The translations under genes were made by a program, and so were the position numbers. Shown here one piece after another: positions 33,888 to 41,820 of a stretch of DNA of 64,000 nucleotides; within the stretch, counting starts at the first letter, position 1; every line of letters begins with the position of its first letter. This stretch comes from Lentisphaerae bacterium ADurb.Bin082 (lineage in GTDB: Bacteria; Verrucomicrobiota; Lentisphaeria; Oligosphaerales; Oligosphaeraceae). The stretch is from assembly GCA_002070945.1 (NCBI GenBank), contig MWEG01000121.1, forward strand, positions 34,860-98,859, read 5' to 3'. The notes below the pieces were generated by a model. The model ran no database searches, had not been told where the DNA came from, and saw nothing but the letters and a program-made list of their open reading frames with translations.

Positions 33888-34685
33888 ATGAGCATCACTC
33901 GCGCAGACCTTGAGCAGCAATTGAATCGGCTCTACTATGCGACTGGGGCCAACGGCTTTTTCGAACCGCCGACTCTGAAAATCGCAGCGGCGGACGATCC
34001 GCTTTTCGCCCGCTTCAAAACCATCATCGGCGACTTTCATTGGACTCCGGCTGAGGCTCTGGCCATGAAATTTCCGGCAGCGACGGCTCGCTCGGTGATA
34101 GTCTGGTGCATGCCGAAGACGGAACAGGCCCGCTCCAGCAACCGGGTTGAAACTGCCCGCCCCAGCCTGGATTGGGCGCGCGCCCGCTCTTTCGGCGAAG
34201 TCGCCAATGAAAACATGCGCCGCCAACTCTGCCGCTACCTGGAGGAAAAAGGCTTTGCCGCTACGCCGCCCCACCTGAACAGCGACTACCGGCAGGCAGT
34301 GCAGCGCCTGGCTGGCAACTGGTCTGAACGCCATGTCGCCTTTGTTGCTGGCATGGGCACCTTCGGCTTGTCGGCCGGACTGATTACTGAACGCGGCGTC
34401 GCCCACCGGCTCGCCTCAGTCGTCACTGACCTGGAACTGGCACCGGACGTGCGCCCCTACGGCGACGACCCCTTTGCTTGGTGCACCAAATGCGGCGCTT
34501 GCCGCGAACGCTGTCCAGCCCATGCCATCGGCCCTGACTTCAAAGACCGCGACAAAGCCAAATGCCTGGAATACGCCTTCAAGCACATTACCGCCAATCG
34601 CCTGAACGACTACGGCTGGATGGACCTCAGCCTCGGCTGCGGACTCTGTCAGACCGGCGTTCCCTGTGAGCACAAACGACCCTGA
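33888..34685 (+). CDS. QueG-like 4Fe-4S protein
   Basis: 265 residues from ATG 33888, directly after GGAGGCAGAGAC. The N-terminal half resembles epoxyqueuosine reductase-like proteins (SVIVWCMPK, HVAFVAGMGTFGLSAGLIT, HRLASVVTDLELAP). The C-terminal ferredoxin segment is WCTKCGACRERCPAHAI, and a further Cys pair stands in LSLGCGLCQTGVPCEH. It is shorter than QueG (about 350-380) and lacks the HEAT repeat, so another corrinoid or reductive role is possible. It is divergent from nfnA and followed by a hypothetical gene and hisA. Confidence 0.75.
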   Translation: MSITRADLEQQLNRLYYATGANGFFEPPTLKIAAADDPLFARFKTIIGDFHWTPAEALAMKFPAATARSVIVWCMPKTEQARSSNRVETARPSLDWARARSFGEVANENMRRQLCRYLEEKGFAATPPHLNSDYRQAVQRLAGNWSERHVAFVAGMGTFGLSAGLITERGVAHRLASVVTDLELAPDVRPYGDDPFAWCTKCGACRERCPAHAIGPDFKDRDKAKCLEYAFKHITANRLNDYGWMDLSLGCGLCQTGVPCEHKRP

Positions 34686-34705
34686 TATACTACGGAGAGA
34701 CAACC

Positions 34706-35200
34706 ATGCAAGTAGAAAAATGCAGCCCCTACCATGCCGTGATTGAAGATGTCCGGCAACTGTGCCAGCCAGATGGCAAGTCTGTCTTCAAGATTTATTA
34801 CGTCAGCATCGTCGGCCGGGACAATCCGGCCCGCTTCGAGTGGTCTCACACACCCCTTTCCAAGGCGCAATTTGAAGCTAATTTCCAGGCTGCTGGCCAT
34901 GAGGGCATCGGCTTTGTCACCGCCTTCCCGCACATCACCAAGGTCTTCCGCTATGCCCCCAAGGCGGAAATCCTGATGCTGGTGAAGGCGTACAACACTC
35001 AAACTGGCCAGGACATCAACCTTGACCGCGGCGAGAAATACATGGAATTCGCCTGCCTGGCTGAGGCCATTATCGCTGCTGCTGAATATCGCTTCTGGGG
35101 CGAAGCCGCGACCGTGCAGGACTACCTGGCTCAAACTGCGGCCTTGGAGGATGCGCCCATCCGCGTTCATGACAAGCTGAAGACCTACTGGGAGAAATGA
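34706..35200 (+). CDS. conserved hypothetical protein
   Basis: 164 residues, starting 20 bp after the QueG-like gene with GGAGAGAC upstream and ending 6 bp before hisA, so it belongs to the same operon. Sequence features: SVFKIYYVSIVGRDNPARFE, GHEGIGFVTAFPHITKVFRY, and an acidic C-terminal half. A mixed alpha/beta soluble protein. No family recognised. Confidence 0.7.
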   Translation: MQVEKCSPYHAVIEDVRQLCQPDGKSVFKIYYVSIVGRDNPARFEWSHTPLSKAQFEANFQAAGHEGIGFVTAFPHITKVFRYAPKAEILMLVKAYNTQTGQDINLDRGEKYMEFACLAEAIIAAAEYRFWGEAATVQDYLAQTAALEDAPIRVHDKLKTYWEK

Positions 35201-35206
35201 TCGTCC

Positions 35207-35983
35207 ATGCGCTTTCGCCCCTGCATAGACCTGCATGACGGCGCTGTCAAGCAGATTGTCGGCTCATCCCTGCGCGATGACGGCAGCGGCTTGCAGACCA
35301 ACTTCGCCGCGTCCCAGCCGCCGGAATACTACGCTGACATGTACTATCGCGACGGCTTGACCGGCGGCCATGTCATCATGCTCGGCCCTGGCAACACAGC
35401 CGCTGCTAAGGCGGCGTTGTCTGTCCATCCCGGCAATCTCCAAGTCGGCGGCGGCATCAATCCTGACAACGCGGCTGGCTGGCTTGACCACGGCGCTGAC
35501 AAGGTGATCGTAACTTCGTACATGTTCACTGACGGCGAACTCGACCAGGCCAAGCTGCGAGCCCTGGCTGCCGCCATTCCCCGCGAGCGCCTGGTCTTGG
35601 ACTTGAGCTGCCGGCCAGTCAACGGCCAGTACCACGTCACCTGCAACCGCTGGCAAACCATCTGCTCGCTCGTTCTCAATCAGGAGACGTTCACTGAGCT
35701 GGCTCAATTCTGCTCAGAGTTCCTGGTGCACGCTGTTGACGTAGAAGGCAAGCAGAGTGGGATTGACCAGACTTTGGTCGAACGGCTGGCAGCCTGGTCG
35801 CCGCTGCCAGTCACTTACGCTGGCGGTGTCCACTGCATGGCAGACATTGATCTCATTGCCAACGCTGGCCAGCGCCGCATCGACTATACGGTCGGCAGCG
35901 CCCTTGACATCTTTGGCGGCACTGGCATCCGCTACCAGGACCTGATCGCCATTCAGCCACCCCTTGACCGGAAACAACCATGA
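35207..35983 (+). CDS. hisA: phosphoribosylformimino-5-aminoimidazole carboxamide ribotide isomerase, eukaryote-type HisA
   Basis: 258 residues. FRPCIDLHDGAVKQIVG, YYADMYYRDGL, VIMLGPGN, LQVGGGI, KVIVTSYMFTDGE, RLVLDLSCR, RWQTICSL, LVHAVDVEGKQSGID, VTYAGGVHCMADI and GSALDIFGG match the fungal/plant form of the enzyme (yeast HIS6) segment by segment, rather than the usual bacterial HisA (PAIDLxxGxxVRL). It catalyses the fourth step of histidine synthesis, the Amadori isomerisation of ProFAR. The next gene overlaps its stop by four bases. No other his gene is in the window. Confidence 0.9.
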   Translation: MRFRPCIDLHDGAVKQIVGSSLRDDGSGLQTNFAASQPPEYYADMYYRDGLTGGHVIMLGPGNTAAAKAALSVHPGNLQVGGGINPDNAAGWLDHGADKVIVTSYMFTDGELDQAKLRALAAAIPRERLVLDLSCRPVNGQYHVTCNRWQTICSLVLNQETFTELAQFCSEFLVHAVDVEGKQSGIDQTLVERLAAWSPLPVTYAGGVHCMADIDLIANAGQRRIDYTVGSALDIFGGTGIRYQDLIAIQPPLDRKQP

Positions 35984-38562
35984 AATTCGCTCTCATCATC
36001 ACAGCCGCTGCCACCCTCAGCGCCGCAGCCGCAAATCTCATCACCAATCCCGGGTTCCAGCGTGATGGCATGGGCGAGATGGGCTTGTGGAGCGTCAACC
36101 TCGGCGCCTACGAGAACATCGCCACTAAGCGTCCCGGCGAAGGAATTGACGGATGCGACGCCGTCCGCTTCGACTTTACTGAATACGGCTCGTTCAAGCT
36201 GCCTGGGTTCCGCCTCGTCGCCAAAGAGCCTTATCGCATCGGCGCTTACGTTCGGACTTCGAACTTCCGCAGCCAGACCAGCGCTGTGCTGATTTTCAAT
36301 GAAGGCTGGTATAACGATGTCCGCACCGACCCATTTCCTGAAAACACGAACGGCGAATGGGTGAAAGTCGAAAAAGTCGTCACCATGCCTGAAAGCAGCA
36401 ATGGCCTATACACGTTTGACATTTATGCTCCCCATCCGGAGCCGGGCAGCATCCTTGACCTGTGCCAGCCGTTCATTGAGCCGATGTCTGAACGGGCTCT
36501 GGCTGAATCGCAATCGCCCACCTCTCCGCTGGAAAACATCCGCCGCATCATCCCGGTCACACCGCCCCTGACCGCCATTCCTGTCAACGACCAGGCTCTC
36601 GACATCGCCATTGTCTGGCCGCTGCCCGGGCCTGCGGACGACTTTGACCTGCACGTCAAAACCCGGCGTGACGACGTTGACGCTTTTGGCGAACCGCTCC
36701 GCTATCGCCTGCCTATCACCCAGGAATTGCGGGCGGCTCTGCCTGCCCTGCCGCCCGGTGCAGGCCACCTCCGCCTGGAATTGGTGCGAAGGGCGGACGG
36801 CGATGTTGTCCTGGCCAACGACTACCTCATCCGCATTATCACGCCCAGGCCTGAGCCACCGGCTCGGCGTCTCAACAACTTAGTGTCTGAACTTGTCGGC
36901 GCTGACCTGCGCGATGGCGAGTTCCCATTTTCTCTGGCTCGTGATGGCTGGGTCTTTGTCGGCTTCTCTGAGCCGCAGCCTGAAGCCGCAGCGTTTTTGG
37001 ATGGTTCAGACACGGCGATGGTCCGCTTCCGGCCAGGCGAGCCTTCTGACGCCATGCGTTTTCTTTCGGCTGGCGACCACGTTGTGCGCGTGCGTGGCGC
37101 GCAGCCTGGCGCTCGCCTGAGCATTCGCACTGTGCCGCAGTTGATGCTCTTTCCCATGACCATCGTCCCAGTCAACGACCCAGTCAATTTCCGCTATGAC
37201 CTGGACTTCTTCCGCCGCCACTTCTGGCATTCGATTAACACTCACATCTGCTCGTATGCCTGGATACCAAAAAGCGACTTGGAAAAAACTGTTGACCAGG
37301 AAATCAAGGAACGCGGCATACGTCTGATCGGTTCAGGGGGCTTCTCCGGCGAGAATTGGACCAAAGCAGACGTCATGGCCAAGAGCATCCGTACCGCGCC
37401 GCCGGCCCTGACGACCTCGGGCCGAGCCCTTGATGAAATCGCCGCTTCCAGCACGCCGACTATTCTCAACGCCGTATCCGAGGCCTGCTGGAGCCTGGCT
37501 GACTTTGACAAAACCGTGTACGTCTGGATGGCTGGAACCAAAGGGTACCTGAATTGCCGACCGCTGCATCTGCCGTTCCTGGCCGGTGTCTCCAACGCCT
37601 CCCGCGGCACTGGCAAACTCCTGATGGAGACGTATGTCACCGGCGTTGCCGACGAGGCGGAATTGAAGTCGTACATGACGCTGCTCAACCAGCACCTTCG
37701 CACCGCGCGCCGCTGCGCCCCTGACGCTGCCAGCAAAATGGCCATGATGATGTCAGGCTACCTCACGGCAGGCACGTGGAACTGCAATACGCACCCCCAG
37801 ACTGACATGAAATACGTTTTCGACTATTTCTATTACGTAATCGCCAATGATCCGGAATTGACTGGGCTGTTCGGCGTCGGCTGCTATGACATCAACCGAA
37901 CTGACGAAGAATACGCCCGCTGGATTGGTCGGCTGATCCGGCATTACGGCGTTGAAGGCAATGTCACCATGCTCTCTGAGCAGTACAACTTCACCTGCAA
38001 TCCCGGCCACCTGCGTGGCGGCGACTTTGAAGAGAATGCGGCTGACTGGCGCTTAGCCCCAGCCGAACCAGACTCACTGAAGCCGATGACCATCTCAGGC
38101 TATGGCCGCAATCACCTTCGCCGCCGGGCTGGCAATGCCAGCTTGGGAGACACGGTGCTGCACTTCACCCGCAGCGCCAAGGCCCCCAACCGAGTCTCTC
38201 AAACCGCCACCGGCCTCACGCCCGGTCGAGTGTACAGCCTCACCTACGTCACTGCTGACCCGGACGATATCGCCAACTTCAAAAACGAACGCCAGCATGT
38301 CGTCCTGGAAGCCAACATTGACGGCGGCGAGACGATGCCGGAAAAAGGCTACGAATTCCGGATTCCGGCCGGGTGGGAGAATTGGCCGGCCAGCGCCAAA
38401 CGGCGCGAAATCGTCACTCGGAAAATCGTGTTCAAGGCGTTGCGCAGCGACATTGCCATCACCTTCAGCGACTGGCTCAGCGACGACACACCCGGCGGCG
38501 CAATCGGCCAGAAGCGCATCCTCAATTCCATCAGCCTCAATCCCTACTTCGGGGAAGAGTAA
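35980..38562 (+). CDS. large secreted protein of unknown function with jelly-roll-like modules
   Basis: 860 residues. The signal peptide is MKFALIITAAATLSAAAA. The N-terminal module (NLITNPGFQRDGMGEMGLWS) is a carbohydrate-binding-like beta-sandwich. The middle has an unrecognised catalytic-sized region (RHFWHSINTHICSYAW, IRLIGSGGFSGENW, TKGYLNCRPLHLPF, ELTGLFGVGCYDINRTDEEY) that could be a TIM barrel. A second beta module follows near residue 680 (HLRGGDFEENAADWRL). This layout suggests a glycoside hydrolase of an unassigned family. It overlaps hisA by ATGA although the two have no obvious common pathway. Confidence 0.75.
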   Translation: MKFALIITAAATLSAAAANLITNPGFQRDGMGEMGLWSVNLGAYENIATKRPGEGIDGCDAVRFDFTEYGSFKLPGFRLVAKEPYRIGAYVRTSNFRSQTSAVLIFNEGWYNDVRTDPFPENTNGEWVKVEKVVTMPESSNGLYTFDIYAPHPEPGSILDLCQPFIEPMSERALAESQSPTSPLENIRRIIPVTPPLTAIPVNDQALDIAIVWPLPGPADDFDLHVKTRRDDVDAFGEPLRYRLPITQELRAALPALPPGAGHLRLELVRRADGDVVLANDYLIRIITPRPEPPARRLNNLVSELVGADLRDGEFPFSLARDGWVFVGFSEPQPEAAAFLDGSDTAMVRFRPGEPSDAMRFLSAGDHVVRVRGAQPGARLSIRTVPQLMLFPMTIVPVNDPVNFRYDLDFFRRHFWHSINTHICSYAWIPKSDLEKTVDQEIKERGIRLIGSGGFSGENWTKADVMAKSIRTAPPALTTSGRALDEIAASSTPTILNAVSEACWSLADFDKTVYVWMAGTKGYLNCRPLHLPFLAGVSNASRGTGKLLMETYVTGVADEAELKSYMTLLNQHLRTARRCAPDAASKMAMMMSGYLTAGTWNCNTHPQTDMKYVFDYFYYVIANDPELTGLFGVGCYDINRTDEEYARWIGRLIRHYGVEGNVTMLSEQYNFTCNPGHLRGGDFEENAADWRLAPAEPDSLKPMTISGYGRNHLRRRAGNASLGDTVLHFTRSAKAPNRVSQTATGLTPGRVYSLTYVTADPDDIANFKNERQHVVLEANIDGGETMPEKGYEFRIPAGWENWPASAKRREIVTRKIVFKALRSDIAITFSDWLSDDTPGGAIGQKRILNSISLNPYFGEE

Positions 38563-38604
38563 TCTTCCGCCATCCCAATTACCTATAAAGGAGATATTCA
38601 GCGC

Positions 38605-39537
38605 ATGGACTATCAGTCATTCATCGATGCCCAGGTCAAGGAAATCCGCGCCACAGTCGGCAGCGGCTACGCCATCAACGCCCTTAGCGGCGGCGTTGAC
38701 AGCGCAGTCGTCACCGCTCTGGCTCACAAGGCCATCGGCAAGCAGCTCAAGACCTACTTTGTTGACAGCGCCCTGATGCGCGAAGGCGAGCCGCAGCACG
38801 TCGTCAAGATGTTCGCTGACCTCGGCATCCACGTCGAGTTAGTTGACGCCCGGGCAGACTTCCTCAATGCCCTCAAGGGCCTGACCGATCCAGAGCAAAA
38901 ACGTGCTGCCATCACCGAGACGTTCTACAAGAAAATCTTTGTTCGGCTAGTTCGGGAAAGTGGCGCCAAACACCTGTTTCATGGCACTATTCTGACCGAC
39001 ATTGAGGAGACGGTCGCTGGCATCAAGCGCCAGCATAACATCCTCAGCCAGCTGGGCATCGACCCGGAAAAGGAATACGGCTACCAGGTGGTCGAACCTT
39101 TGAAGACGCTGCGCAAGGACGGCGTTCGCGCCGTGGCTTCGCTGCTCGGGCTGCCGCGCGAGATCAGCCATCGCATCCCCTTCCCAGGCCCGGCCTTGGC
39201 CACTCGCATCATCGGCGAAGTCACTGAAGAACGCCTGGCCACCGTGCGAGCCGCCACCGCTATCGTTGAAGAAGAACTCAGCGGCTTGGATGCGTTCCAG
39301 TACCTGGCAGTGCTGTTCAACGACCGCGCCACTGGCATTCGCGACGGCAAACGCGAATTCGGCCAGATCATCGCAATCCGCTGCATCGACAGCCACGATG
39401 GCCGCGAAGCTACTGCTACCTGCGTGCCCTGGCCCACTCTCCAACGGATTTGCCAACGTATCACCGCCCTGCCCCAAGTCTGCCGTTGCCTCTATGACTT
39501 GACCCCGAAACCGCCAGCAACAGTCGAGTATATCTGA
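38605..39537 (+). CDS. guaA: GMP synthase, ATP-pyrophosphatase subunit (no amidotransferase domain)
   Basis: 310 residues; AAAGGAG stands before ATG 38605. NALSGGVDSAVVTALAHKA is the PP-loop; FVDSALMREGE, KHLFHGTILTDIEE, FPGPALATRIIGEVTEERL and the C-terminal dimerisation domain ending TPKPPATVEYI are the GuaA synthetase signatures. The enzyme makes GMP from XMP, ATP and ammonia. The glutaminase domain normally fused at the N terminus in bacteria is absent, as in the archaeal two-subunit type, so a separate glutaminase or free ammonia must serve it. No such partner gene is seen in this window. Confidence 0.92.
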   Translation: MDYQSFIDAQVKEIRATVGSGYAINALSGGVDSAVVTALAHKAIGKQLKTYFVDSALMREGEPQHVVKMFADLGIHVELVDARADFLNALKGLTDPEQKRAAITETFYKKIFVRLVRESGAKHLFHGTILTDIEETVAGIKRQHNILSQLGIDPEKEYGYQVVEPLKTLRKDGVRAVASLLGLPREISHRIPFPGPALATRIIGEVTEERLATVRAATAIVEEELSGLDAFQYLAVLFNDRATGIRDGKREFGQIIAIRCIDSHDGREATATCVPWPTLQRICQRITALPQVCRCLYDLTPKPPATVEYI

Positions 39538-39551
39538 GCAGCGAGGGCTTT

Positions 39552-39588
39552 GTTTATCCGCAGATTACGCTGATGACGCAGATTTTTT
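39552..39588. repeat. dispersed 'TTATCCGCAGATTACGC' repeat
   Basis: GTTTATCCGCAGATTACGCT followed by GATGACGCAGATTTTTTT, 15 bp after the guaA stop. Same family as 30280 and 44588. Confidence 0.8.
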
Positions 39589-39599
39589 TGTGTGTGGGT

Positions 39600-39805
39600 G
39601 TTGTTGTACGGGGAATAAGCCGCATAGCGGCAAGAGCCCCAACGGGGCATGACATACCAGCCCAGGGCAAGCGGCCCGTCAGGGTCGCACCGCCCTGGGT
39701 GAAGCGGAATATAATTTTGAGCCCTGTAAGGGCGAGACATAAGCCTGAACTACATACAATGGCTGAAGGCATACAAGGATTCATCATAAGATCTCGCACA
39801 TTGCC
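39600..39805. repeat. dispersed mini-hairpin element
   Basis: Hairpins GCCGC/GCGGC (39619-39631), GCCCC/GGGGC (39636-39648), CCCAGGGC/GCCCTGGG (39661-39699) and GCCCT/AGGGC (39721-39733), then CCTGAACTACATACAATGGC, and an end motif CATAAGATCTCGCACATTG near 39785-39803. The order of parts matches the copy at 44324-44586. The left end appears truncated. Confidence 0.8.
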
Positions 39806-39825
39806 AATATCTCTGAGTGGCAAAC

Positions 39826-39864
39826 AAAAACCGCCGCCTGCGAGTTGCGCGGGCGGCGGTTTTT
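39826..39864. terminator. strong bidirectional intrinsic terminator
   Basis: A perfect 13-bp stem, AAAAACCGCCGCC (39826-39838) against GGCGGCGGTTTTT (39852-39864), with a 13-base loop. T-rich tails occur on both strands. It separates guaA (plus) from the DegP-like gene (minus). Confidence 0.92.
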
Positions 39865-39895
39865 CGTTTCAGCGGCAAGTTTTCACCGTTTATGT

Positions 39896-41437
39896 TTAAT
39901 CTTTCTCATCTGGCAGTGGGATAGCGATAAAGAAGCGCATGGAGGCACCGCTGCGGCTCTTGCGCTCCAGCCAGAGCACGACCGTCTTATTGCGGGTTTC
40001 TTTCAGGGCTTCCCGCACTCCCGCCACTGTGGTGACGGCATTTTGATTGACGTCATGGATGATGTCTCCTGGCATCACCTGCCGGCCGTCTTCGTCCCGC
40101 ACTTGGGCCACGGCGCCGTCCTGGAGCACTTCTTTGATCACCACTTTGCCGTCTTCCTCCTGCAAGACCAGGCCGAGCTGGCCAAGCTCGTCAGTCGCCT
40201 GTTCTACTGGCGCATCCTTGCGCGCCACCTGGGTAGACTGTCGGCGACCTGCCTTAATCGTAAACATTAGCTTCTTCTGGTTGCGCACCACGGACAACAC
40301 GATGTCCTCGCCTGGGCGGTGCTTAGCCACCGCTTGCAGCAATTCCTGGCTGGTCGTCACTTCCCTGCCGCCGACCTTCTGAATGACGTCCCCGGGCTTG
40401 ACGCCGGCCTTTTCCGCTGCTTCGCCAGGAATGACATCGCTGACCAAGACACCGGACTCAACGTCAAACTGCTTCATGAGCTGCTCGTCCAGCTCCTGCA
40501 TAGCCACGCCCAGGAAAGCCCGTGCCACTTCGCCGTCAGCAATCAACGAATCTGTCACGTATTTGACTACGTTGCTGGCAATGGCGAATCCCAGTCCGAT
40601 ATTGCCGCGGGACATGCCGCCGGTGTAAATATACTGGTTGATGCCGATGATCTCGCCTTTGATGTTGAGCAGAGGCCCGCCGCTGTTGCCGGGATTGATA
40701 GAGGCGTCAGTCTGGATGTAGTTGTTGAAGTTGCTGACTGCGCGATTATAGCGCCCAGTCTGGCTGACGCAGCCGACAGTCACCGAATAATCAAGCTCAA
40801 ACGGTGCGCCAATCGCGATTGCCCACTGGCCGACGCGCAGCTTGTCGGAATCCATGAATTGCAGGAACGGAAAAGAATTCTTCGGCCCATTGAGTTTGAG
40901 GACGGCCAGGTCGGTTTCCTCGTCAATGCCGACGACCGTGACCGCATCCGAGTCTTTTTCATTGTCATAGACTTTGCCGTCGGCTGTTTTGACTTCCAGG
41001 TATTCATAATCCTTGATGACGTGGAAGTTGGTGACCAGATAGCCATCTGCGCTGATCAGCACGCCAGAGCCCTTGCCCACTGCTTCGGAACGCGGACGCG
41101 GCGCTGGCCGACGCTGCTCGCGCTGGCGTCGCTCGCGCTGGGGCGAGCGGTAAGGATTGTTCGGCCCCCAGAAAAATTCAAAAAAGTCCTGCGGCCCCAT
41201 TGACTCGCGGCCATCCGAAAACATCGTTTGTCGCGGGGCGACAGTTTGCCGGTTCGTGATGACGACGACGGCCGGCTTGGCCTTGTCCGCGACTTCGACA
41301 AAGGCATCTTCAAGATTCTGCGCCGTAGTCAAGGCCGGGCTGGACGCCTCCCCAGCGGCCTTAACTGACAGTGGCGCAATGCTTAACACGATAGCGGCTA
41401 GTACGCCTTGCAAGGCGATTTTTCTAATGCTTTTCAT
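39896..41437 (-). CDS. DegP/HtrA (Do family) periplasmic serine protease
   Basis: 513 residues. Signal peptide MKSIRKIALQGVLAAIVLSIAPLSVKA with an AxA-type cleavage site. Trypsin-like catalytic triad: His in LVTNFHVIKDY, Asp in DEETDLAVLKL, Ser in NPGNSGGPLL. Two PDZ domains follow (GEAAEKAGVKPGDVIQKVGG; MPGDIIHDVNQNAVTT). A long Arg/Pro/Glu-rich loop (RSPQRERRQREQRRP) lies before the protease core. It degrades or refolds damaged envelope proteins. A single gene closed off by the terminator downstream. Confidence 0.93.
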   Translation of the reverse strand: MKSIRKIALQGVLAAIVLSIAPLSVKAAGEASSPALTTAQNLEDAFVEVADKAKPAVVVITNRQTVAPRQTMFSDGRESMGPQDFFEFFWGPNNPYRSPQRERRQREQRRPAPRPRSEAVGKGSGVLISADGYLVTNFHVIKDYEYLEVKTADGKVYDNEKDSDAVTVVGIDEETDLAVLKLNGPKNSFPFLQFMDSDKLRVGQWAIAIGAPFELDYSVTVGCVSQTGRYNRAVSNFNNYIQTDASINPGNSGGPLLNIKGEIIGINQYIYTGGMSRGNIGLGFAIASNVVKYVTDSLIADGEVARAFLGVAMQELDEQLMKQFDVESGVLVSDVIPGEAAEKAGVKPGDVIQKVGGREVTTSQELLQAVAKHRPGEDIVLSVVRNQKKLMFTIKAGRRQSTQVARKDAPVEQATDELGQLGLVLQEEDGKVVIKEVLQDGAVAQVRDEDGRQVMPGDIIHDVNQNAVTTVAGVREALKETRNKTVVLWLERKSRSGASMRFFIAIPLPDEKD

Positions 41438-41820
41438 AATGCCATCTCCAGTGTGATTGAGGGTGATGCTTGTTCAAGCCAGACCAATCCAGCCTGCCGT
41501 TGTTGCGAGGGAGACGCGGGGTGTCTTGACTCCTTGGCGCCAAACAGTGGAATCAAAAAACACCGCGACTTTTTCGAACACAAACAACGGAAACATCTTG
41601 AACTTCATGGGCGCAAGCGGACTACCGTCTTGCGCAGAGGATTGTACTGCCTGCTGTGACCGCAAACCGCAGGAAAAGTTCCCTTTCAAGCAGTCGGCAT
41701 CCAACCCCCTTCATTCAAATACGGTGCATTGCAATAGCATCAACGACCGCTATATTTTTAAGCAGGAAAAAGCGTCTCGCCTAATTTACTTATCTTTGTT
41801 AGAAAGGTTAATTCAACGCC
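41438..41820. other. intergenic region without a supported gene
   Basis: 383 bp between the divergent DegP-like and beta-helix genes. The plus-strand frame at 41457-41918 overlaps the downstream gene, is rich in Cys and Gln, and has no ribosome binding site. AGAAAGG at about 41799-41806 serves the next gene. Promoters for both genes must lie here, but I cannot place them. Confidence 0.5.
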
